DNA from: Platycnemis pennipes
Lineage: Eukaryota; Arthropoda; Insecta; Odonata; Platycnemididae
DNA length: 64,000 nucleotides
Assembly: GCA_933228895.1 (NCBI GenBank)
Contig: OW121851.1
Coordinates: 113,419,271 to 113,483,270 of the forward strand
Reading direction: 5' to 3'
The translations under genes were made by a program, and so were the position numbers. The notes below the pieces were generated by a model. It was not told the DNA's origin, made no database searches, and worked only from the letters and a program-made list of their open reading frames with translations. Positions 11,293 to 20,911 of the stretch are shown piece after piece (within the stretch, counting starts at the first letter, position 1; every line of letters begins with the position of its first letter).

Positions 11293-11456
11293 TCACAGGA
11301 TGGCAAAATAACTGTGAATACCTAAGCAGATGTTTCCACTGAAATGCACAATTGCAGAATGTACACAAGGAAAAAAACCACCTCGACCAGGACTCAAAAA
11401 GAGGATCCCCTCATTTCCAGCTAGGTACTCTGCTAATAGAGCTACCGAGGCATCCT
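11293..11456 (-). mobile_element. tRNA-derived SINE, family 2
   Basis: On the minus strand a 74-nt tRNA-like head spans 11454 down to 11381. It starts GGATGCCTCGGTAGCTC, has the D-arm-like TAGCAGAG, then a B-box-like GAGTCCTGG, and ends TCGAGGT, which pairs imperfectly with the 5' end as an acceptor stem. A tRNA-unrelated tail follows to about 11293. The B box is damaged (TTTTGAGTCC instead of GGTTCGAGTCC), so it is a SINE head or tRNA pseudogene, not a working tRNA. Confidence 0.6.
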
Positions 11457-11599
11457 TCTCCACTCTCATTATACTAACTGGTATAACATCTTGTCCTTTA
11501 AGGCCTATTGAAATTCCACAAGGGGAAAGGAAGCCTTGGTGGTTTGCCCTGCCTTCCACATCACAATACCACAGCCATTCAAATGTTACCATGCCCGTA

Positions 11600-12110
11600 A
11601 TGAATTGGGTGTCGCTGTACTGTGGTCTCCATCTTCACTCATATGAAGATGAGAATCTGCCCTCTCATCCAGGCAATGGGAAGTATAGATGTTGGTTCCC
11701 TCCCTACACCAATTCTTCACAGGTTACTGTATCATTTAAAGACCTATCTTAACCAATGATAGACCAATACCACCTCGGAGTGCTGTCGCATAATGTCCAT
11801 GACTGTTTCTTGGACAAGTAAACTGGCTTATCACGCACCTAACCTCCATATCTAGAGGTCTACCCACCAACCTCAACCCAGTGGATGTAATCGATAGCTC
11901 TAAACTCAGAAAGTTTTGTGAAACAAAATTTTGAATACTTCAGTGCCTGTAAAGGTACTCATGGATGGCAGGCCAGGCAGACCAGGCAATTAAAACATTG
12001 AGGGCCTTACTGCAAAATGTGACACTTTTTGAAAAAGTGAAAAAGTTACGCAAATCTGATACTGATTCCTACTAAAGACATACTGATTTCACGAAATTGA
12101 TTGTAACAAG
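11600..12110. other. No gene seen
   Basis: No recognisable coding or repeat structure. The last 100 bases may be the decayed N-terminal part of the mariner copy that follows. Confidence 0.3.
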
Positions 12111-12114
12111 AGAC

Positions 12115-12730
12115 AAAACATGATGTGTTTCCGGGATGAGACTCTTACAGATTGGCAGAGAGCGTGGTTGAGCCCACAGAAACCGAAACCAAAGAAAGTG
12201 TGCACGCAGAAGAGTCATGTGAAGGCAACGCTAACAGTTTTCCTCCATTCCAAAGGAAATATACACAAGGAGTTAGTACCAGAAGGGCACACCATCAATT
12301 CTGCGTATTATCTCGGCATCCTCCAATGTTTGTGGGAGAGAATTCATCCAATATGACCCGAATACCGAGAGGCAGGTTCCTGGTCGCTCCTCCAAGACAA
12401 GGCCACTGCCCACGAAGCAAACATTGTCAGTTTTTGTCCAGAAAAGGGATCACAGTCTTGGATCACCCACCATATTTGCCAGAATTGGCCCCAGCAGACT
12501 TCTTCTTGTTCCCCAAATTGAAGTCGGCAATCAAAGGACACTGTTACAACGCCATTAAGGACGTCCAAGAAATTTGTACTGCAGTACTAAATACAATTAC
12601 AAAAAGGACTACAGTGGCCATTTCAAAACACTTTCAAATCGATTTCAGCTGTGTATTGATTCAGAGGAAGACTACTTTGAATAAATACAGTGATTTTTTT
12701 AACATAATCCATGAATTTTATTTTTCATAG
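12115..12730 (+). mobile_element. mariner transposase remnant
   Basis: C-terminal half of a mariner-family (Tc1/mariner, DD34D) transposase in two frames. The first carries LSPQKPKPKKVCTQKSHV, then HKELVPEGHTINSAYYLG (about 12170-12320). After a frameshift the second carries ITVLDHPPYLPELAPADFF and LFPKLKSAIKG (about 12448-12540), the block around the last catalytic aspartate. The N-terminal DNA-binding region and both terminal repeats are not recognisable, so it is an immobile fossil. Confidence 0.8.
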
Positions 12731-12999
12731 CCACAAACCTAACAGAACTGGGACACACTGCGTATCAATCAAAGGACAACGAAATACTACAAACAACTAA
12801 TTTGTAAAAGACACTTAAGTCTTCAATGAAGACTTGCATTGATCTACTTGGTTTTGCATAACATTTGAGCATATACTTTCTGACTTCCCTTTGAAGGATA
12901 ATAAATATGGTATGTAGTATTATTATTGCAAAATTAAATATGCAGTGTTTAATCTTGTCAGTCATTAATTTTACAGTCAATGAGCAGGTAACCTATGAA

Positions 13000-13925
13000 T
13001 CCTGAACCTTTGCTGACGGACATTGAATTGACTGATGATGTAAGAGAGGTAATTATGTATATCGTTAAGGAGTTGCCGAATAAATCCACTGGAGGTCACA
13101 AGCAAAGGAAAACTCCATGTCATTTTCTTTAAAATCAAAGCCCTTACGCAACCGGTATCACTTATCTGGCAAAACAGTCCCTGTCACAACATACATAAGG
13201 ATCTTGGAGTTATCTTTGACAGCTAACTTACCTTTACCCCTCATCTCCGAGAAATTAAATCGAAAGCCATGTCCGTTGTAGGAATTCTCTACCGTTTCAC
13301 CAAAATAACAGACCCTCTAGCACTAAAAACCATCTTTACTGGTTGCATACTTCCCATAGTGGAATACTGCTCATTAATTTCAGCAACATCCAGTCCCAGC
13401 AATCTTAAACTTGTGGACCGCCCCCTTAAATTTTTCACCTCTATTGTCCACCACCGTGTTCCCCACCTGCGTAACTCATCCCAAAGCGATATTATGTCCT
13501 CACTTGGATTATCCCCTTTGTCAACCCGTCGAACAATCCAAGATTTAAATTTCCTCCATTCGATCACAAACGGCAATTTGCGTTCTAATGACCTTCTCCC
13601 TCTTTTCTCCCTCCACATTCCTGGCCGCAAAACCTGTAGCAGTGATCTTCTACACCTACCGAATTCTGTCCTTTACTCTCCCAGCGATCTCTTTTCTATC
13701 CGCTCCCGAAACTTTTCAACTCTCTCTCTTCCACCCACCCCTCACTTGACCTCTCCGCCTCTTATCTCTCCTATACCAGATGTATCAAACAATCAATGTT
13801 ATCATGTTGATCTTTTGTTCATCGCTACTTTTATTTCTGTTGATAAATATAATTATTTGTTACATATTCAATGTAAAAGGCCATTTATGGCTGTTTTTGA
13901 ATTTTTGGTAAATAAATAAATAAAT
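13000..13925 (+). mobile_element. CR1/Jockey-like non-LTR element with internal deletion
   Basis: The first 95 bases encode an RT N-terminal block (ELTDDVREVIMYIVKEL, then PNKSTGG), normally followed by the RT fingers and palm. Here it jumps straight to the C-terminal region (HKDLGVIFDS, then LTFTPHLREIKSKAM) at about 13190. An in-frame TAA sits between DS and LTF, and a frameshift lies just upstream. The element ends in a (TAAA)n-type run at about 13910-13924, as many CR1/Jockey-group elements do. The catalytic palm is lost. Confidence 0.7.
13269..13919 (+). pseudogene. C-terminal region of CR1/Jockey-like RT ORF (216 codons)
   Basis: Long open frame covering the conserved region downstream of the RT domain: VVGILYRFTKITDPLALKT, CILPIVEYCSLI, then RRTIQDLNFLHSITNG. 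The frame is open upstream to the TAA at about 13228, so the Met at 13269 is an arbitrary start. It ends only a few bases before the terminal TAAA repeat, as expected for the last codons of such an element. Confidence 0.65.
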
Positions 13926-14061
13926 GATAGTGAATAATTGATTGCAAGAAATTCAGTAGAGGAATTGGAAGCTTACTTTACGTTGCAAATGTTACTAGGC
14001 CAGATGTTATGAACCAGGCATGTTTAGTAAGTCAATTTAATTGTCACCCAACCAAAGTTAA

Positions 14062-14199
14062 CCCTTTCGCTGCGGCTTACTTTTCCGAAACCTACACATC
14101 ACATGCTGCAGAAAAGTGAAAGCCAAGTGACAGTGAAAAGGTACATTCACAGCAGCCTACCATGCGATCGTACTAGGTACGTTAACAGCAGCGAAAGGG
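14062..14199. mobile_element. piggyBac-like MITE, copy 2
   Basis: A 138-bp element with CCCTTTCGCTGCGG and CAGCAGCGAAAGGG ends, flanked on both sides by an intact TTAA (14058-14061 and 14200-14203). It is the same family as 4941-5081 and shares the central run GCCTACCATGCGATCGTACT. Confidence 0.85.
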
Positions 14200-14699
14200 T
14201 TAATAGGTAACATGTTCTTGATTTCTTTTGATAAGTCATTAGGATAAAACTATGTAAATAGCAGCATTACAAAACAGAAACACCATTACAAGTGTTCAGC
14301 AGTTGAACGTGGGTCAAAGCTTACAACAAATCCTAGAGCGGATCAATTGCACAGCAGGAGAAAAACATGGAAAACTAGGAAATAGGATGAGGCAGCACAA
14401 GACACTGTTTACTCAAGAGACTGTTAAAGGAATTGAATAGAAAGAATTGTGTCTCCAGGAAAAAGACTGATTTTATTGAAAATAATAAGGCCATGAGGAT
14501 GAGTGAGAGCAGAGCAGTTGCTGAAGGTAATAATCACAATGATACCTTCACACATGACCGACAGGAAAATCTCAAGAATGGAGAGGTTAAATTTGTTTAC
14601 ATTTCATCTCTTCATACTCTTGGTATTGTCAGGCATTGTAAGGACCTTGTATCAAGGAATTAGAAATTGACCTTAAGGAAAGCAATTTAGGGCCTGTCA

Positions 14700-15300
14700 T
14701 GCTATAAATACAGAAAATAATGGAGAACGACAATTGCTGTGATTGCCTCTGGACCCAGCAATGAAGGGGCAAGAATATAGAAAGGAGTGAGACAATGCTG
14801 TATTTCAATTATTTCATTATATACATGGAATATATGAAAAGGCAAGCCTTGCGATGAGAAAAATTAGATTGCAGCATTTTACCGATGACATAGCAGTTAT
14901 GTCAGAGACAGACAGTAATTGAAGGAAAACTGGTCAACATGGAAAAACACTGGCTGTATAGAGCTTGGCAGGAAAATATAGAAAACAAGAGGAAGACCCA
15001 CATCATCCTTACTGCATAGTGTAATTTTCATTACACTATGCAGTCATGTCATACAAACGTTCCTAACTGCATGTTCCTACAAGATGAAGTCTCTGGCTGT
15101 GAACTGAGACAAGTGGCTGCAATGATGGCAACAAGGGATCGCTACTGAGAAAGTGAAACACTAAATAAATAGAAAATCAAGGTACTGGTATGCAGTAGAA
15201 GAAAAGAGGCCTAGATCAATGCTAAACTCAGAGAGTAAGTGTGTCTGGGGCAAGATGATGCTCAATGTTTTTTTAATTGAAGACCTCCAGAGATTGTAGT
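14700..15300 (+). mobile_element. RTE fragment, interrupted
   Basis: Matches the RT part of the RTE family: ATTGCCTCTGGACCCAGCA (the SGPSSE block), then AAAGGAGTGAGACAATGCTG (the RQGC block), then a TDDIA block at about 14880. The similarity breaks at about 14945 and resumes near 15175 (AAGGTACTGGTATGCAGTAG). The interruption of about 230 bases holds a 15-bp palindrome at 15011-15044. Stops are frequent. Confidence 0.65.
15011..15044. repeat. 15-bp perfect hairpin in the RTE interruption
   Basis: ACTGCATAGTGTAAT at 15011-15025 and its exact reverse complement at 15030-15044, with the loop TTTC. It lies inside the stretch that interrupts the RTE fragment, so it may be part of a short foldback insertion. 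Confidence 0.8.
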
Positions 15301-15355
15301 CAGTCATTGGTATTGGTACTCACAGAATTCACCCATAAAGTGAAGCTCTATTTAA

Positions 15356-16366
15356 CCCTTTCGCACCGGAGTCCTATGCAGGAAAAAGCTTCCCTTTCCA
15401 CGGGTTCCTCTAGAATTTTTTTCCACTCCCTGTACGGAGCTCTCTTGAAGCAACGTTTTCTGCAGGCATATCTTTCCCCCGCTTTGGGACCGGACCCAGT
15501 GGGGTTCCTGACCTATTCCTCGGCCAGTGAGCAGAGATTGTCTACACCCTTTTGCAAATGAGAACCCACCACGGCCCTCGTCCGCGGTCAACTACTTTAA
15601 CAGTGATTTTTCTTAAATAAATAATAGTAAGACTCTGAGTGCAAGTTAATACAGAAATGAATTCCTGTTGTTATAAGTACCATTTAGAGCTTTTAAACGA
15701 AATTCTACTGTTAATATTAAAATATCTAATAATAATGTTAGCGAAGAAATACCTTCAGGCGTAACTTTGTGGAATTGAATCATCATGAAAAAGTAAAATG
15801 ACTTTGTATATTCCACACTTTTATTAACAATACCGACCGCGGTTTCGACGGCTATAGCATCATTGTCAAGCAAACATATAGTGTTGCCTTGACAATGACG
15901 CTATAGCCGGCGAAACCGCAGTCGGTATTGTTAATAAAAGTGTGGAATATACAAAGTCATTTTACTTTTTCATAATAATGTTAGCGCTCCATTTAAAACT
16001 TCTAAAGACTCAGAAAAACATAAGCAATAAACTTCTGGTACTAAATATCATGTGAATTAAACAAATATTTTTCTGGTTCTTTCATTTTATAAACAAACAA
16101 GTGACCGCGAACAACTGCCGAGAGTGAGGCTAGCGGTGTGAAGAAGGGTCGAGATAATCCCCACCTCTAAGCCGAGGAAGGGTCTTCAGACCCGCGAGGA
16201 AGGGTCCTTTATGACACCTTGGACCTTTTCTGCCTACCTGGCTCTAGCGACGTTTTAAGACGCCCTTCGTTCTATTGCGTAGAAAAATCTGCGGCATTTA
16301 TACATGGCGTTCGTTCACAGGGGTGAAAATTCTGTGCGTTTATAAACGGCGTTCGTAGGGAAAGGG
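15356..16366. mobile_element. piggyBac-like non-autonomous element, 1.0 kb
   Basis: Begins CCCTTTCGCACCGG after TTAA (15352-15355) and ends GTAGGGAAAGGG before TTAA (16367-16370). Only the outer CCCTTTC is shared with the short MITEs, so it is a different subfamily. I see no transposase frame. It carries a nested Penelope-derived hairpin flanked by a 15-nt direct repeat (15729-15986), showing that the piggyBac-like element arrived first. Confidence 0.75.
15744..15973. mobile_element. Penelope-derived inverted terminal-repeat pair with TSD
   Basis: Two 86-nt arms, 15785-15870 and 15888-15973, are reverse complements with three mismatches around a 17-nt loop. Each arm contains a hammerhead-like end: GAAACCGCGGTCGG on the minus strand and GAAACCGCAGTCGG on the plus strand, each preceded by a TGACAATGA stretch in place of CTGATGA. 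The insertion is flanked by the direct repeat ATAATAATGTTAGCG (15729-15743 and 15972-15986), read as a target-site duplication. It sits inside the piggyBac-like element at 15356-16366. No coding sequence is present. Confidence 0.7.
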
Positions 16367-16370
16367 TTAA

Positions 16371-17255
16371 AGAACTGCGTACAAGCTTACATTTACAGGT
16401 GATTTTTTAAGGTAGGTGAATACATATTTTTTAAAATGAAATGTTCTCTTAATTGAAGAAATGTTAAGCTGCATAGGGTAACAAAAGCCACCTATTTCAT
16501 CCACTGTTTTTGGATGGTGCAGGGACCTAAGAATATACAGAGGTGCTGTGAAATGAGTAATATACCTCATCCAATAAACAGTGTTGGAGAGTAAGCAGTG
16601 GCATTCTGGGTGATATTGGTCTACATTGGGTAAGGTTTGCCTTTCAAATGATATAGAAACCTGAGAAGATTGTTGTGAGTTGGCAATTGGAGGCAATAAT
16701 TTTCATCTCACCACCCAGATGATAGGGAGGCAGTTCATCTTTGAATAAGTGAAGATAAGAGACCACAGTGGTCTGTATAGTGACAATCATTTACCTACCT
16801 GGGGAGGGTACCACATTACAATCCTGAGACGCCTAACTAACCTCCCCAATTCCTCTTTTCCAAACATGTCATGAAACACTCTTGTATAAAAACTCCATGG
16901 GCAAAACAGTTCCCATTAGGATCTCTCAGCAAGGAAGAGTTGATGAGAGTACATGATCTATTGAAAAGAATTGTCTCCAAGCCGTAATAGGTGATTCTTT
17001 CGTTTGTGGTATAAAGGGGAAAGGGAACTTTTAGGAAATGACAACAGTACCTCAGTGTTTCTTCAGCCCTGAGAAAGGTCTTCCAGTCAGCAACAAGCTT
17101 CAAAGAGTCTGAAGGAGATCTTGTTAAAAAACACAACACTTCTCGTATTTCTACAGAGGACACTGATGCACTAGCACAAACAAACACTGATGTTGGCATG
17201 CACCACTTGTCAAGGGAAGGTAAAACGGGAGAAGCCCCTACCCCTTCTCCCATTC
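16371..17255 (+). other. Possible decayed coding sequence of unknown family
   Basis: No family recognised, but short protein-like frames follow one another on the plus strand. 16889-16984 reads KTPWAKQFPLGSL then SKEELMRVHDLLKRIVSKP. 17042-17293 reads SVSSALRKVFQSATSFKES then KKHNTSRISTEDTDAL, and runs into the RTE fragment. Frameshifts between them suggest a processed pseudogene or an old transposon ORF. The long minus-strand frame over the same place (16837-17301) has less plausible composition. Confidence 0.3.
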
Positions 17256-17257
17256 TA

Positions 17258-17660
17258 CCTTGCTGTCTGGGGAGCCAATATACTAGTGATGGATGAAGCA
17301 AGAAGAAAATAGAATGAACCAGGCAAAGAGTTCACCAAAAGAATAAACCTACAGCTGGAAATACAAGCATGTTTCCAGCTAAGTCAGTAATGAGGAAGTC
17401 CTGAGAAGAGTGGGTGAGAAGAGAAGTCACCTGAAAACCCTAAGAAGAAGACAGGATAACTTAATTAGCCACGTCATGAGACATGTCGGCATGATAAAGG
17501 CAATCGTTGAAAGACAAGTGAATGGGATGAATGGCAATGGAAGGTCTTGTATGAGATACATAGGGCAAAAGATGTAAAAGAGAATAAGGGCATAATGGTA
17601 TGAAATGAGAGTTGAGTGCAGAGCTGCGTCAAAACAATCTCAGCATTAAATTGAGAATTA
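17258..17660 (+). mobile_element. RTE-family 3' end fragment
   Basis: Starts with the equivalent of LGSRVTSDG (TGTCTGGGGAGCCAATATAC) and continues through the NEEVLRRVGEKRS block near 17390 to an end resembling GCGTCAAAACAATCTCAG. About 100 codons are missing compared with the copy at 1007-1410. Multiple stops. Confidence 0.7.
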
Positions 17661-17682
17661 AAAAAAATATTACACTTAGTAA

Positions 17683-17910
17683 TGGTCCACTATAAAGGCT
17701 TATTGTTACGACCTGGGTTTCATACACCAGTGACTTCATCTACATCTTCAGATACAATAGTCATATCAACAACCATATATGTACAAATCATTAGATATAC
17801 GGTTAGATATATACAGTTAATAGATATATAGATCTGTATATATACAGTTGCAAATATGTCACTAAGTGTACGAAACCCAGGTCGTAACAATAAACCCTTA
17901 TAGTCGACCA
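17683..17910. mobile_element. Penelope-type inverted terminal repeats with hammerhead-like ends
   Basis: Arms 17683-17721 and 17872-17910 are reverse complements with three mismatches in 39. On each strand the outward-reading end is GAAACCCAGGTCGTAACAAT, preceded by a small GTCAC/GTG stem. This matches the 3' half of a hammerhead (stem II, GAAA, very short stem III, cleavage site GTC). The CTGATGA part is degraded on both sides (TAGATGA on the minus strand). The 150 bases between the arms are AT-rich with no coding signal. Confidence 0.6.
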
Positions 17911-18149
17911 GTACGGAGTGTAATATTTTTATTCTTAATTTCATCATGGAGAGGTTCCAGATTGTAAGGCCTGAAGTCATTACCAATCTCAGGTATGTTG
18001 ACTGATGATGATGATTTCCAGCTATCAAGCAAGTGTTTCAAAGTGGTCTGAAAAATGTTCGTCAGAAGATATTTGTCGAGCAAGCTTCTTCATTGATATA
18101 AGACATGGATGATAAGAGTAGCACACAAGTCAAGGTGGGATGCATTTGA

Positions 18150-18500
18150 AATTTGGGGCTAATGAAGAATAAAGATAATGTGGACCAATATGACAAAGAA
18201 AGTCCTAAGAAGAGTGAGAGAAAAAAGATTTCTGTTGAGAACTTTATAAACTTCAGGCAATCTAATTGGCCAAACCACAAGAAATGCTGGATAGATAGAA
18301 GACAATCATCCAGGGAAGGGAATGCGAAGGAAAGCAAAAGAGGGATTTGCATAATATACATGAAGCGAATAGTGAAGGATGTTAAAGAGAAGAATTATGT
18401 ACCTACATGCATATGAAGAGGCTAACCAACACGAGAATAGAATGGAGGGTTATGTATAAACAATCTTGCAATTACTATCTTGGGATAATGAAGAAGGAAT
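18150..18500 (+). mobile_element. RTE-family 3' end fragment
   Basis: The frame reads ESPKKSERKKIS (the EEVLRRVGEKRS block) and then IVKDVKEKNYV, as in the RTE C-terminus. It ends GTATAAACAATCTTGCAATT, corresponding to the RTE 3' end without its GATGATGA tail. Confidence 0.6.
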
Positions 18501-18769
18501 GAATAGCGTGGACGAAGATCAATTCGATTCAGGAAGAGAAATTTGGGCTTTTGGGCTACTCTTTGAAAAAATAATGGAGAATAACAAACCATGAGTCCTT
18601 GTAAGTACCGATTTGGATAACATTTTTTTTAGCACAGTGATTGGGATTCAAGCCTCATAATTATACAGCCATGTGTTTTGGATTTGGATATACCTTTTAA
18701 CTACAGCAATAGGATCTAACATTCAAATTATAATGGTAGCTGCAATGTTTATACAATAACCAAGGATTG

Positions 18770-19600
18770 ATGCCTGCATAAAAACCATTAGGTTATAATT
18801 AAATCTGGATGCACCAGTGAAGCATCAGGAACATAAAGGAATGACACAAGATTGTGCACTGTATCAGAAAATTTTTTATTTGTAAATATAAAAAGCCATT
18901 TGAGAAATCACAGATAAGGCTTCACAAAAAATATTCAGTGGATATTGAGGTTGCTGCATTTTGCCAAAATTTTAGGTGTCATAGCAGGGATGGATAATTT
19001 GGGGAGAGACTGGTTAACTTGGAAAAAAATTTGGCAAGATATCACTTGAGGGTCAACAAAAATAAACCTAAGGTAATGGAGTACAGTAGAGGAAATTAGG
19101 CCAAGGCTACAGTTAAACTTTGGATACAAAAGCTTAAATAATAAAAAAGAGTATTGTTATCTGAGAATCTGAGTAACCAGCGATGGGCAAAACATGAAAG
19201 AAATAGTCAGAAGAAAATCCACACAAAGAGTCCATTCCACCAAAATAGGAGAATCTACCAAATTCTGTTTTGAAAAAAAATCACTTGGTATAAATCCACC
19301 TTTCTTTAATGAAAAACTACCCAGGTTTCGGCAACTCAGTGCCATAGACACAGATTTAAAGGTACAGATTCGAGGGGTGGCTGAGTATATGTATGCTATA
19401 GGGAATCTACCAACAGCTGGATAAGTATACTATACAGGCTTGGAAATAAGAAACTGCTTTGACAGATATATCTAGAGCATGCTTCTTCGTATCACTAAGG
19501 CATGTAAAATTACAGCCAAAAAGAGGCAATGACTGCAAGCATTTTGAATGTGCTGTTAAAGAAGAATAATGGAGATAATATGGATAGACCAAGGAACAAA
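18770..19600 (+). mobile_element. RTE-family RT fragment
   Basis: Collinear with the RT region at 440-1060: ATTAAATCTGGATGCACCAG (IKSG block), then AGATTGTGCACTGTATCAGA (QGCAL), then a YLRIRVTSDGQ-like block at 19160. A stretch of about 200 bases not in the reference copy is present around 19270-19440. Degenerate throughout. Confidence 0.6.
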
Positions 19601-19755
19601 GAATGGATCTTCAATATAGAACAGATCTACTCTATGCAGGTACGTATTTATGACCTCTGAGGCCCCCAATGTTAGAGTTTTGAAACGTGGCAGCTTGACA
19701 TATATTATAACTTCCAATACAACTAAAAGACGTTTCTGCGATAGTTTTCTCTGTA

Positions 19756-20103
19756 TTGCACTCATGTAAGACTGGTGTATTTCTAAGCCTACAGCCATAT
19801 GTCAACGTTTCTACCATTTTTGCGGTAATACATGATGATACAGAACGATTAAAAAAAACATACGTATTACCTGATGGCATCCCATTTGGAATACTCAATT
19901 TCGAGGATTTCGTTTCTAGAGACAATTATTGCGAGTCGAAGTTACAGGTCTTTTTATCTCTAGATGTAATAAAGTACTTACATTTTACAAGCCGCCAATC
20001 CCTTAGATCACGTAGGATTCAAGTAGTATCTGAAATTCAAACAAAAATAAACTACAGCAAACAAAAACTACGGGGTTACCAGATAGAACACTACAGAATT
20101 TGA
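19756..20103 (+). CDS. Unrecognised 115-codon frame inside TIR element
   Basis: I do not recognise this frame. It contains LPDGIPFGILNFEDFVSRDN and FLSLDVIKYLHFTSR and no catalytic signature I can name. The reverse strand is also largely open across 19632-19925, so the coding strand is uncertain. Its place just inside a transposon end suggests a transposase fragment, or no gene at all. Confidence 0.2.
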   Translation: MHSCKTGVFLSLQPYVNVSTIFAVIHDDTERLKKTYVLPDGIPFGILNFEDFVSRDNYCESKLQVFLSLDVIKYLHFTSRQSLRSRRIQVVSEIQTKINYSKQKLRGYQIEHYRI

Positions 20104-20676
20104 GGGTTGAAAAGAATGTAACCCCCACACTCCGTGCACAACTCTTATAAATACATACCTGTATGACGAATCTTTTGACACCTTCTTCCTTTAATTATAT
20201 GCTGCAAAGCGTGATCACATTTAAGTACTTCGTGGACGTTACAGTAAATCCATAACAGGGATAAAACCAGATTCACCAGCGACGTCAAAACGGTTTCCGC
20301 AACGATACGTCGCGCCGTCAAATAACCGAACAATTGAGTAGCGATATGTAGGTGGCGTAGGTGTGTGGCTGTGTCACCGGTGGTACATTCAAACGCACTG
20401 GTATTGTGGTAATATGTAAATGATATTAAAGCTTATTAATTATTATGGGAGGTATATTTATTCAGTTAGTTTATTACGATTGACTTTTACGTATTTAAAA
20501 TTATTTATTCAGTTGATTCATTTAAAAACAGTTAGTACTCATTTTACCTTAGACCATGTATTATACATTTCATTTCTAAACTTCATTTAAATGGTATAAG
20601 CTTCTGAGTCGCAGAGAACTCCACGAGCAGGATGCCCTGGAGCCTATAAAACGACTACATATTAATAACATGTTTA

Positions 20677-20911
20677 AAGGCCGCTTTACACGATACAATT
20701 TTTTGCACAATTTCTTGTACAAATTCTTGTATAGACTGAACGAAATTGTATGTTTGTCTGAATGGAATTAGAACACGTTGTATTTCCTGTTCAGTCATTC
20801 AGACAATCGCGCAAGTTTTCGTACAATTTGCCGCTTTACACGGTACAATTTCCTCATGCAAGAGTTTGTACAAGAAATTGTACGAAAAATTGTATCGTGT
20901 AAAGCGGCCTT
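20677..20911. mobile_element. Foldback MITE
   Basis: A 235-bp element whose 27-bp ends are perfect or nearly perfect reverse complements, beginning AAGGCCGCTTTACACGATAC. The inner part repeats variants of the end (CCGCTTTACACGGTACAATT at about 20830), so the whole can fold. TTAA occurs at both edges (20674-20677 and 20910-20913), which would fit a TTAA-targeting element, but the left edge then carries one extra A. It is nested in the element at 19642-21702. Confidence 0.8.

Noticed and set aside
11330..11752. 140-codon plus-strand frame
   Set aside because: It runs antisense through a tRNA-like SINE head, so it is most likely non-coding.
16837..17301. 154-codon minus-strand frame
   Set aside because: Cys-rich, unlike any family I know, and overlaps more protein-like plus-strand frames and the start of an RTE fragment.
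19632..19925. 97-codon minus-strand frame in the TIR element
   Set aside because: No motif, and the plus strand is equally open; I kept only one low-confidence entry for the region.
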